Assembly: GCA_029959195.1 (NCBI GenBank)
Contig: CP114117.1
Coordinates: 2,480,001-2,544,000, forward strand
DNA length: 64,000 bases
From: Dictyophora rubrovolvata
Taxonomy: Eukaryota > Basidiomycota > Agaricomycetes > Phallales > Phallaceae
Direction of reading: 5' to 3'
Part shown: positions 10,976 to 21,622 of the stretch, in pieces
How positions within the stretch are numbered: position 1 is the stretch's first letter
Layout: each line of letters begins with the position of its first letter
Translations under genes and position numbers: made by a program
The notes under the pieces: model-generated
The model's database searches: none
The model's input: the letters and a program-made list of their open reading frames with translations, nothing else
What the model was told of the DNA's origin: nothing

Positions 10976-13623
10976 TGCACCTCTAACACATGTAGAACCC
11001 CAAAGAATCTGTATAAGTAAAGATCAGTATACGAGAACAAATCCATCCCATCACCATGTCCACTCCTGTCCCAACCACATCATCCTCTATCAACACACCA
11101 AGATCGGACACTACTGTCAAACTCAGAGACATCGAAAAACTGACTGATGGAAAATGGATCAGTTGGTCGCGAAGCATGAGCATGTGCTTGCAGGCACAAG
11201 GTCTGCGAAAGTACATCGATGGCACCTACAGCATGCCCAGCAATGAGAGAGAACACTTGAGATGGCTCGACATGAACGACAAGATTGTCGGAGCCCTGGG
11301 AATGGTAGTCGATACACCAATGCAATGCGAACTCAGAAGAATCACCAATGCAAAGCAAGCATGGGACCTCCTGGAGGAGAAATTCAATGCGAAGACTCTT
11401 CCAATGAAGCTGGAGCACATGCAGACCACGCTTTGAAGTCGGTTCTCGAGAGGCACCTCTGTGATGCAGACTAAGATGGAAATAGAAGATGCGCTTGATG
11501 CTATCTTTGAGGATGGCAATGGCCCTACTCAGGATGAATGGTTAACAATCCTTGTCATGAATGCGCTAAGTGATGAAGACTATGAGTGGTTAAAGAAAGA
11601 CTTACTGTCATTTATAACCAACTCAAGCATCCGAGTCTCAATCAAGGACATCATGACCCGAATTGAGGCAGATGAGCGCAAATACAAGATAAGCCAAGGC
11701 GAATCAGCTATGGCAGCCTGTACAAAGAAGCATGGAAAAAAATCCGATATCGTATGCCACAATTGCAACAAGTGAGGACACATCAAAGCACAGTGCTGGG
11801 CAAAAGGTGGAGGCGCAGAAGGACAGGGTCCCAAAAAGAAGGGAGGACAACAAGCAGCTGCTGCTCAAGAGCAGGAGAGTGGATCTGAAGCCGCCGCAGT
11901 CTCCCGGGAAGACGAATGCCTGTCTGAATGGTCATGTGCAGCAATCGATGAACATGCAGCCGCCACCATAGAACTAACCCAACCAGCACCGATATTCCAC
12001 CTGGACTCTGCAGCAACGAGCCACTGCAGCCCTTTCAAATCCGACTTCACAAACCTAACCCAAATCGAACCCAAGAACGTTCGTGGTGTGAGTGGCCACA
12101 CAATCAAAGCAACAGTTCATGGGACCATCAACCTAACCTGTGAATTGGGCGAGAAGCTTACGCTGAAAAATGTCTTGTACACACCAGAAGCTGAACTAAG
12201 ACTGATATCTATCGGAAAGTTATGCGATGAGGGACATTCTGTATCTTTCAACTCAGAAGGATGCAAGGTGGGGAAGGAAAAAGGGAGAGTGGTGGCCACT
12301 GGAAAGAGACAAGGAGGAAGGCTGTACGCGCTGTCAACCCGGAAACCCCCCTGCTACGAAGAAGCACATGTTGCCGGCCACTCCGACTCCTATGAGATGT
12401 GGCACAGACGATTAGGCCACGTTGGATATGATGCCATTAAGAAAATGGCGAAGGATAAAATGGCTTCCGGTATGAGCATCAATACTTCTTCGAGAATTCC
12501 CAAATGCCAATATTGTATCCTGGGAAAACAGATGAAAGAACCACGGCCTAGAATCCGAAGAGGCAAGCGTGCCAAACAGAGACTGGAGAAAGTTCATTTA
12601 GACATAGCGGGTCTGGCTTCAGTAACGAGTTCAGGAGGTGCTAGATATATACTTAATATCATTGATGATCACACGAGAATGACATGGACCTACCTCTTAA
12701 AAGGGAAAGATGATGCCAAGAATGCTTTCCATGAATGGAAACCGTTGGTGGAACATGAGTCGGGTCGTAAACTGAAGTGCATCCGGACTGACAATGGTGG
12801 CGAATTCTGTGCGAAAACCTTCGAATCAAGACTAAAACGGGAAGGTGTCAGACATGAGGTTACGGCACCACACAGTTCATACCAGAACAGACTAGTGGAA
12901 CGCACACACCGCACCATAATGAGCCGTGCCAGAACCATGCGGATAAGTGCTGGCCTGCCAAAACGGCTGTGGGGTGAGTGTGTCCTCACAGCAACATACC
13001 TAAAGAACCGTACACCAACCAAGGCCCTAAAAGGCATGACCCCATATGAAGCATGGCACAAATCAAAGCCCGATGTCTCATACCTCTGTGCATTCAGTTC
13101 ACAGGCGTTTGTCCTCTTGCAGAATGGCACTAAAATTGGCGAACAGTCAAAGGAGCATACACTAGTCGGGTACTCCCAGAACTCAAAAGCATATAGATGC
13201 TATGACAAAACGACTGGACATGTGCATGTCTCAAGAAATGTAAGATTTATTGAGACGGGTGATGAGATTAAAATACATGAAAATGTATATCAAAACCTGA
13301 CGCCAACACAAGCCGAACATCCAAGGGGAGTTGAATTCATAGAGATCCCGACTGACTATGCTACATACCCTCAACCAGCTCCTGAGATCAACGCTGTACC
13401 GGAAGTACAACTTGGCGAACACCGCATGGAAGCCCCAGAAGAGGCTCAAGGAGAACAACCACAGATACCTGAGCAAAGGGGTGAGCCAGAAGAAGTACAG
13501 GGGCAAGAAGCGAACCTACGCCGGTCTACAAGACAGACCTGACCTACTGCAGCAGCTAGGGGACTACCACACATTTCTAGAGTACAACAAGCGGTACAAG
13601 AGGCTGGAGAACCGGAGAACCGG

Positions 13624-15906
13624 TGTCGCGCACCAAAATCTTCCTAATAAGGAAACGTTCTGATTTTTGGTTCAAAGCGGAGTGTCAAACTACCAAAAAC
13701 TTAACCGATACACCACAGCCTCTTGAAATCAAAACCCTTACAAAAAAAAAAAAAAAAAAAAAAATGGCCGCATTTTCATTTCACTATACATCATCAATCT
13801 CTTTGCCCATTCCAGCATCTCCCACCGAGTCATTACCCCCCTCCGACGATGAATCTATATCACCTTTTCGTTTTTCGCCTTCCAGTCCAAGGACGTACGA
13901 TTTGGATCTGCATACGACTCTTTATATCTATAGTTCCCAATATGCGAGTCTCGACATCGACGAAGAAACGTACCTCCCGAAGTTCCCTCCACCTCTTATT
14001 ATTTGTCAATGCAGAAGTTTGGATTTGGTTCACCCCGGTCTCATGTTTGGAGAAAAGGTTTATATCGAGAAACAATTAGACTGGTTTACAATTATCAACG
14101 TTTATTCTACACCCGAATCAGCCATTAAAGACTCATATTGGATTTGGTTAGTGACACAAGAAGGGTTCGAATTTACATTCCTGGTTCTAGATGTGCCAAG
14201 TCGTTGGGTTGTCATGAAAAACATAAAAACGCAAAAACATAGCCCATATAGACCAGCCAATCTTGTTCCTGTAGATCCTCAAATGTCTCGTTTTTCACCC
14301 CATTCGCCAGAACCAATATCTCTCCCCTCTTCTCCATCCAAACGATCCTTCCGAAAGATCCGACGTATTTGCTCAAACCTTCTTGGACGAAATTAGGACA
14401 AAAGGCTTGATTAGGATAAGCGATTAGATTTGTATTTCATCTCCTTCTTTCTTTTTGGACATTTCATTAGCGCTTAAAAATTTTTGGTTAACTCATATCA
14501 TCATGTCGGACAATAATGATACTCCTACTTCCCCTATTCCCTTTTTTCAACTCCCTTTCTTCCCTTTTGAATATCGTTCTTCTCTCAGATTCGGACCCAA
14601 CCCTAATTTCCTCTCACGACTTTGGGTTTACAATACTCTTGTTTCTGAAATTGATGTCAACCCCTCCACAATGCTTCCGATTACTCCACAGCCACTAATG
14701 GAGATTACTATTCCTTATGACGATCTGGAGATAGGATATCCATGAGCTTTAACCCTGTACGAACGAACCAATGTCAATGTCATGGACGAATCGTATGAGT
14801 TTGTCGAGTTCCTTTCAACAAATCGTCAAGAAGAATCAATCTGGAGACTGGTCTTTCGTCATCAATTTCGAAGTTATACTCAATTCTTATTCATAGACGC
14901 ACCCCTATCTGCCATCCCATCCCCTCCCGACTACTCTGTTGGAAATCAAACCCTCCCTTCCTATTCCAATCTCCAATCCAATCTCGTTCAAGATCTGGTA
15001 TTGTTAAGCGTTGCCATAGCTATTATTATTGCGCCACAGCCACGAAGAAGAAGATCTCGTCAACAAGAACCAGATCAGTAAGAAGTTTGGGATGGTAAGA
15101 TTATAGTTTTGGGTAAGAGGTAGCGCGAGAAGTGCCAGATGGTGATTTTGGTAAAGCTATGCTGGGAATCCGGTTTCATTGTTTTCTTTTGATCTCTTTT
15201 TGTTTCTCTTTTGTTTCTCTTTTGTTTCAACATATTTCTCCTATTCCCCCTAACCACATATGCGATTCCCCTTTTTCTGTAATTGTATCCTCCATCGTTT
15301 TCTCCGTTTTCTTTTGTTTCTTTGTTCTCTTTTTGTTTCCTTTTGTTATCATGGCGAATGATGAGTGATCATTCTGCTTTCCTTTATATTTCCAAATGGT
15401 ATATATACTGCATGTAAATACATGTAACAGCAGCAATCTACCGGAACGGTTGTCTCAAGTTTAGTTCAGTTTAAGTCAAGTTCAAGTCAAGTTTCGTCTC
15501 TAGTCTATTTCTACGCTCACGTCTATTTCTTTGGATTACTCTGAGTGAGGCCTCGGAGTATAAACTCAACGATTCGTATTGTCGTTGAAGCCTTACTAAC
15601 TTTAAAACAGATTATCATCGCTGTATTATCGACGGCGTATTGACTCACCATTTTATCGCAACTCACATTTATCGTCCCCCTCACACACACACGATCTTAG
15701 GATCATCATTTTTTTTGTTGTTGTTGGTTTTATATCGACGCACACACACTCACTAAATATCATATTATTCCCCCACCCTCCTCCTTACGAAATCAGCACC
15801 AGGACCCGCTCCACGGAGACTAGACGGCCTCAAACAAAATATCTTCGTAGTTTTTCCGATTGTACATATAGCTACGACATTTAGCTATTATCTTCGGATC
15901 GTTACA
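13624..15906 (+). mobile_element. 2.3 kb LTR-like element nested inside Copia-1
   Basis: The insertion begins TGTCGCGCACC and ends GATCGTTACA, with ccgg on both outer sides (13620-13623 and 15907-15910) as a likely 4 bp target duplication. Copia coding resumes right after it. It has no reverse transcriptase. The last 500 bp look like an LTR promoter end (TATATATACTGC near 15400, then a pyrimidine-rich leader). Two Pro-rich frames of unknown function lie inside, at 13764-14396 (starts MAAFSFHYTSSISLP) and 14513-14745 (starts MSDNNDTPTSPIPFF), the first directly after a 23 bp A-run. It could be a very long solo LTR or a non-autonomous element. Its family is unknown. Confidence 0.7.
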
Positions 15907-17635
15907 CCGGATCCGACAAGAAAGGAACAGATGGCCACAAGAAGATCGGATGGCAGCAGCTGAAGATGAAGCGGGTGAATGGATGCCGTTACTGGAAGAA
16001 GAAGATGATGACTGGTGCTTCTATAGTTCAGAAAACGAACCAGCAACCTGGACAGAAGCCAAATCATCAATAGATGCGGAAAAATGGAAGGTGGCATACC
16101 TAGACGAGATGAACTCCCTACACAAACACTAAGTCTGGACATTGATCCCATGCAATCAGGTCCCTGCGGGAAGACGCATCATCAAGTCAAAACCTTGCTT
16201 CACTGTAAAGCGGAACGAAAAGGGAGAAATTACCCGATACAAAGCAAGGGTAGTCGCCCGAGGCTACACTCAAGTCCAAGGAGTAGACTACAAGGAGACA
16301 TTCGCATCAGTCTCTCGGATGGAGTCCCTGAGGACCATACTACACATAGCCACCACAAATGACTGGGAAATCCACCAAATGGATGTCAAGACCACATTCC
16401 TTCACGGTACCCTAGATGAAGACATCTACATGGAGCAACCAGATGGGATGGAGGAGCCAGGAAAGGAAGACTGGGTGGCGAAACTTGACAAGTCCCTGTA
16501 TGGCCTAAAACAAGCAGGGAGGATGTGGATGCAGAAACTCCACCGAAGTATGACAGCGGAAGGTTTTGAACGATCCACAGCCGACCACAGCCTCTACCTA
16601 AGAAAGACCGAGATGGGACAGACAATGGCGTCCGTACATGTAGATGACATGGCCATCGTGGGCACCACAGAGTCCGAAATCGAATGAGTGAGACGGGACC
16701 TGTCAAAACACTTTGAATTGATCGATGAAGGGCCCGTTAAGTGGCAATTGGGCATCGCGATCAAGAGAGACAGACCTACAAAGATAATCACCCTATCCCA
16801 GGAAGCCTATATCGAGGAAGTGGTAAGACACTTCAAACTGGAAGAAGCCTACCCAACTTCCACGCCACTCGACCCGCATGTCACCCTGTCGAAGGAAATG
16901 TCACCAAAAATACCCGAGGAGCAGGTGAAGATGGAGAGCATACCTTATCAAGAGGCCATAGGTGCACTAATGTACATCGCGGTCAGTACCCGACCTGACA
17001 TTATGTTTGCAGTCCAATGACTGACCAGATTCTACGAAAACCCTGGTCAAGCGCACTGGACTGCGGCCCAATGTGTAATCAAATACCTAAAAGGAACGAA
17101 AAGGCACCATTTAGTACTGGGTGGGAAAGAACACATCAAGCTCACCGGATACACTGACTCAGACTGGGCCTCCGATAAGGATGATCGGAAATCAACGGGT
17201 GGCTACATCTTCACACTGGGGTCAGGAGCAATATCCTGGAGGTTGAAGAAACATGAGATCGTATCCACATCCTCGACGGAAGCTGAATACATCTTGGCCG
17301 ACTATGCCGTGAAAGAGGCTGTATGGCTCAGAAGTCTGCTAAAAGACCTCGGGTATGAACAGAAATCAGCTACCAGAGTGTACTATGACAACATGGGGGC
17401 AATATCACTCACAAAGAACCCAGCTTATCACTCCAGAACAAAACACATCGACGTAAAATACCATTATCTACGCAAAAAAGTGGAGGATGGATCCGCTGAA
17501 TTTCAGTACATCCCGACGTCAAAAATGCTAGCAGATGGGTTAACTAAAGCCATACCCGGCCCCAAACACAAGGAACTCACTAGAGAAATGGGTGTGATCG
17601 AGCAATGATCACCGCAGGTGATCATTGAGGGGGTG

Positions 17636-17902
17636 TGTTAGAATCCGGCACACTAAGCGCCAGTATCACGCCCTACACGCATAGTACAAGCACGTCACCT
17701 CTCCCCTAGTCGTTGTTACCGACCACTAGTATTACCTGTAAGTTAATTAGTCTACAGGTGTGTAAGTACGCTATGTTATTGTATCGATGTGGTTTACTCA
17801 CCTCTTCCCTAGTGGTCGGTAACAACGACTAGGGGAGAGGTGACGCGCTTGTACTACGCGTATAGGGCGTGATACTGGCACTTAGTGTGCTGGATTCTAA
17901 CA
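17636..17902 (+). repeat. palindromic 3' end of Copia-1
   Basis: The first 94 bp (17636-17729) match the start of the 5' LTR. The following 173 bp (17730-17902) are the reverse complement of the first 173 bp of the LTR, so the end is a 94 bp imperfect inverted repeat around a 79 bp core. That core is identical, over all 79 bases, to the reverse complement of 10834-10912. The element therefore ends TTCTAACA instead of the expected ACTTACA. Confidence 0.9.
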
Positions 17903-18075
17903 CGAATTTCCACTAGTCTCGAGAGATGTGGATTGAATATGCTATAGTCGCAGGTCGATTTCAGTTCCAGTCAGGCCTATTGACAAGGGATGTCTCGTTC
18001 CTAGCCTTAACACCATGTATTTTTTGAAAGAGGGAACCATTTCCTTTGATAGGTGCGAGAACTTGGAGCAGGTGT

Positions 18076-18147
18076 GCCATGGCAAAACTTCGAAAGGGTC
18101 ACTCTGTGCCAGCCATGGCAAAACTTCGAAAGAATCACTCTGTGGGA
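18076..18147 (+). repeat. two-copy 36 bp tandem repeat
   Basis: Two adjacent copies of a 36 bp unit that starts GCCATGGCAAAACTTCGAAAG and differs at a few bases. It lies in unassigned sequence just outside Copia-1. Confidence 0.8.
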
Positions 18148-18579
18148 ATTCCAATCCGTCAAACATTGACCATAACCAGGTTGTGCGGCGCTCCTGTGGG
18201 AGTTTCCTTCAATGTGCAATTGGGCTCGTGGTGGCATGGCACTCCATAACAGGAATACGCTGATGATAATGTTGCCCGTGAGAAAATACCGGCAAGCACT
18301 GGTGTTGACAGCTGTCAACTAATAGTCTGACAATGACCAAGCAAAAATCAAGATTAGGTAGATGCTCGGATTGAAGTCCCGGGCTTCAGAACCTGACCGT
18401 CCTTGAAATTTTAATGTTAGCCTTGTGTAAATTAACCCTTTAGATACATTATTCTAAAGACTTAGATGGCAAGCATCGTATTATTGCACTTGTGTGTGAC
18501 TCCAAGTAAGATGCGAGCTCTCTGCCTTATGAATCTGAAAGTTAAATAAACTTTTTTGTGTAATATGTTTGGCAGCTAG

Positions 18580-18985
18580 TGTCAGGGTACGCTAGCGTCG
18601 TCCCCTTATTTTTCTACATTTATCTTCGGTTCTGGTCTATTTTATTTATTTCCATATTTCTTGTATTCTATCCCATCTCTTGCATTTCCCTCTCCTTCTG
18701 TATTCCCATTTTTCCTTCAACGGGCGCTGAGCGCCCGTTCTCATCAGAGCCATGGCCTAGGCCCCGGCTAAAAGTCCGGGACCGGCACATATCCGCACCC
18801 AGTCCATGAACCGAAGGCTGCATGTGGCCTTCGCCGTTTTTCATAGTATATAGTTAGTAGCCCTAGAGGAGGGATCCCTAAGTTTGTTCTCTTAGGATCC
18901 CCTCCCTCTAGGTGAGTTAGTATTATTCCTAGAATATATCTTGCTTAGGATCCCCTCCCTCTAGTCTGAGAGAGTAGCCCTGACA
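18580..18985. mobile_element. solo LTR (406 bp) with perfect target duplication
   Basis: The element starts TGTCAGGGTACG and ends GTAGCCCTGACA, an 8 bp inverted terminal match (TGTCAGGG / CCCTGACA). It is flanked on both sides by gctag (18575-18579 and 18986-18990). Inside are a near-perfect GC-rich palindrome around 18719-18740 (CGGGCGCTGAGCGCCCG) and a hairpin around 18861-18904 whose right arm is repeated at 18951-18971. No coding part remains. The TG...CA ends and 5 bp duplication fit an LTR retrotransposon reduced to one LTR. Confidence 0.8.
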
Positions 18986-19248
18986 GCTAGTCTACATAAA
19001 GTAAAAATATCCACTACTCTGTATTTCCCCACAAGAAGCATATATGGGTGACTGGAAAAGGCTAGATTCAAGCCATGGAGGTTAGATGTATTTATACAAA
19101 GAAGTAGATGGCATGCAGTAGCCCACCGAGGTCTTTCTCTTTAGGTGAATTTCAAGGATTTGATGTTAATGATCGCATTGTCATTGAGTGAGCACCTATA
19201 GATAGAGTGTGTTTGTAAGCGGCACTTGTCTTTATGAACCACTGCGTA

Positions 19249-19449
19249 TTAATACCATGCTTTGGCTGTGGTGTTGAAGCCAGGGCCTTTACTGAGCATG
19301 AACATCCTCGCATAGTCCCGGTCAAGCATAACTGTTTTGGCTGTGTTTGGCCTCAGGGTTACGGTGCTGAGTGACACCCCCGATCTGTATGTGACTTTGA
19401 CAATAGCCTTTACGTCTTGGTTATTGATCCAGACAGCGACTTTAGTCAT
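19249..19449 (-). CDS. small orphan protein (66 aa), TATA-driven
   Basis: The frame MTKVAVWINNQDVKAIVK... ends GFNTTAKAWY. The start at 19449 is preferred over upstream in-frame Mets because a TATA box lies about 50 nt upstream. The sequence is rich in alternating Val/Thr/Ile, suggesting beta strands. It has no signal peptide and no membrane segment. I do not recognise a family. It sits alone between a solo LTR and short repeats, so it could be a small effector-like protein or a chance frame. Confidence 0.4.
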   Translation of the reverse strand: MTKVAVWINNQDVKAIVKVTYRSGVSLSTVTLRPNTAKTVMLDRDYARMFMLSKGPGFNTTAKAWY

Positions 19450-19497
19450 GGTAGTAGATGATGTATAGCAAGAGGTTTTTAGAGTGTGTAGTATATG

Positions 19498-19506
19498 TTT
19501 TATATA
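19498..19506 (-). promoter_or_regulatory. TATA box for the 66-aa gene
   Basis: TATATAAAA on the minus strand lies about 50 nt before the ATG at 19449, which leaves a short leader typical of fungal TATA promoters. Confidence 0.45.
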
Positions 19507-19788
19507 GTGCAAATCAAGTAATGCTTCTGTGGTAATAACAGACACTGCTATAGTCAGCAGATCATTCAACGCCATTCCTGGCTCACTGGTCGGAAGTTGG
19601 CTTGTCCATGGATGTCAATCATCGCCCCGTACCGTGACTACTCTTTGCCACTGGTTCCCACTATATACCATTCGATACGTACAGCTTTTGCAAATCGGAA
19701 GATTTGCTCTGTCCGAGACACCAGCCTAACTATATTCTCCCACAAATTCTCAGAGCCTGGGTTACCAGCTTAGTAGAGCTTTCTCCTG

Positions 19789-20370
19789 TGTACAGCTGTC
19801 ATGCATGCTGGTGATCTTTCCTGTACAGCTGTCATGCTTAGAGGTGTTCTTGCATGTACAGCTGTCATTCCTAAGGACGTTCTGGCAATGTTGTGGCAAT
19901 AGACCACTCAAGAATATAATACCGGATCTCATTGTTCTCGAAGTAGCATCTAGTTGCAACTCTGAGGCATCTGTTGGGTCAAGCTCCAAGCGCATGTGTG
20001 TTCGTGGCACTTAAGCATCAGACTAATAAGATAACCCAGAACCCAAGTTAAAGACGAGGAACTACACTCGTCTGCCAGACATATTTATTTACAGGAGTAA
20101 CTATCTCTAACCAATAGTACTACGGGGTGTTATTTAGCAATAGAAAGGAAGGCAGTGAGCACACGGTCAACTAACTAGTAAGGAAGAGAGGGGGAACGTG
20201 TAGTGTGTGGAGTTTGACAGCATATACAGCTATCATTCTTGAAGGTATTCTGGCACTGTTCTGGCACTGTTCTGGGTATTCTTTGGCTCACGTAAGAAGA
20301 TAATACCGGAACCAATGTTTCTCGGACTAGTGTCTAGTACTTGCAACTGTGGGGCACTTGTCAGGTTAAC
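19789..20370. repeat. short dispersed repeats (TGTACAGCTGTCAT family)
   Basis: Three copies of TGTACAGCTGTCAT lie at about 19789, 19822 and 19855, and a weaker one (ATACAGCTATCAT) lies at about 20223. The sequence after the last copy in each cluster is also similar: GATAATACCGGA with nearby CTAGT..TTGCAACT near 19915-19965, and ATAATACCGGA with TTGCAACT near 20300-20350. A segment of about 150 bp has therefore been duplicated within 450 bp. No coding meaning is evident. Confidence 0.6.
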
Positions 20371-20454
20371 CTTCAGCATATATAAGTACGAGACCTGGAA
20401 GACTAATGGTAGAGATAACAGGCCTTCATTGAGCTTGAGTCACCACCGAATTCC

Positions 20455-21622
20455 ATGTCTGCTGCTGATAAAACCTGCAAGGTCAGTTGAACAGTATCTT
20501 ATTTCGAATTCGACCGCTTACTTTATTTTCTTGTTTCAGTTTTGCCACAAGAGTCCTCGTTATACAGGTGTGAATGGACAAGTCACCTCATTGTACTGCA
20601 GCAATGTTTGTGCAAAGAGAGCAGGCGCACCCCTGCCTAATCCTGACAGCCTCGTGAAGAGGTCCAAAAACTTGGACCTCCCTCAACTCTTAGCTCAAGA
20701 AGCCCAACTCGAGAAAGCTAAGGACGACCCTGTTGAACCACAGTCAATAATTTCACTGGTAAAGAGTGGCCTTTGGAAAGTTAGTGAAAAGTTGTAACCC
20801 ATTCCGAGCACGCAACTGAGGTAAAAATTAGATAGAGAGCAAGGAAGGAATAACGGATGTCTTACTTACCCGGAAATACAACAACGAGGAGTGAGTCCAG
20901 TCGTTGAAAGTGACTTTCTTGCTTCGTCAGTAGCGTTGAACATTTCATATAGAATCCGTGTTAATTTCAATATGGCTGAGTTAGACCCATTTGAACCTGA
21001 CGAAGATTCAGATGATGAAGGTGACACCAACAATCAAGATAGTTTGGCTTCTCAAGGAAATGAGGAGGAGGAGTCCGATGACGAAGTCGCACTGGAGCCC
21101 ATTGAGTGCCGCATATCTATTGCCAAAGTACTTTGGCATTCTAAAGACATGTTTGAATTACTCACTCGGAAAAAATGTTTGACTAGCCTCGTGAAGGCGC
21201 ACTCCTCATCGACAGTTATGCATGGACAAATAAACTCAGTATTTTAAAGATCTCTTACATCAAGGATGCTAGACTTGTCAACAAGGATTCCGCAGAAGCA
21301 GAGAGAAAAATACTTGCTTCCGGCGTTGGTCCTGAGGTATTCAAACCAACTGCTGATCCAAGTACAAAGTCTTAATACTAAAATTCTTTAATTTGAAAGT
21401 CTGCCAAAGCGTATCAAGGAAGAATTCGAAAAGTATCTTGAGGACCGCGAAATTGATGGTACTTTGGCGCAGGCCATAAACGAGTTCATCGAATATAAGA
21501 CGCAAAAGGTATGTATGTCATATCCGCGGTGAAATCTCGACCAGTTATGCTAACAATGATCACCCGCTTATCAGGAGGCGCTGGGATGGTTTGAAGCTGT
21601 CGGGGCCTTCGTTGCAGCATGA
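20455..21622 (+). CDS. p32/Mam33-like mitochondrial acidic protein with N-terminal Cys module
   Basis: Exons: 20455-20481, 20540-20779, 20832-20890, 20953-21127, 21187 to about 21336-21368, about 21400/21410-21508, 21575-21622. Residues 1-35 hold a C-x2-C-x17-C-x3-C pattern (CKFCHKSPRY ... YCSNVCAK) instead of a clear mitochondrial presequence. The rest follows the p32/C1QBP/Mam33 order: a helix, DVLLTRKYNNEEIRVNFN, an acidic loop (DEDSDDE, EEEESDDE), PIECRISIAK, GALLIDSYAW, ISYIKDARL, and the C-terminal helices EEFEKYLEDREIDG and EALGWFEAVGAFVAA. Mam33 is a trimeric acidic matrix protein linked to mitochondrial translation and respiration. The fifth intron is ambiguous: 73 nt (21337-21409) and 31 nt (21369-21399) versions both keep frame. 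If the second intron is retained, translation stops at 20797 and gives a 94-aa protein with only the Cys module. Confidence 0.75.

Larger units (their letters stand above)
10740..17902 (+). mobile_element. Ty1/copia LTR retrotransposon, broken (Copia-1)
   Basis: A 7.2 kb element with the copia gene order. Parts: 5' LTR 10740-10958, primer site just after it, gag-like region from 11056 with a zinc knuckle (CHNCNK) near 11757, integrase region 12088-13542 (zinc-binding HH-CC type motif, then a DDE core), reverse transcriptase 16142-17020, RNase H 17243-17608, purine tract and 3' LTR 17636-17902. A second LTR-like element (13624-15906) sits between integrase and reverse transcriptase. The reading frame is broken in at least four places besides that insertion, so this is a fossil. 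The flanks tgatg and cgaat do not match, so no target duplication is visible. Confidence 0.92.

Noticed and set aside
12690-13130. 146-codon minus-strand frame
   Set aside because: It is the antisense shadow of the Copia-1 integrase region.
15132-15368. Hydrophobic 78-codon frame in the nested element
   Set aside because: It is a translation of a T-rich tract (TTTTGTTTCTC-type repeats), not a plausible protein.
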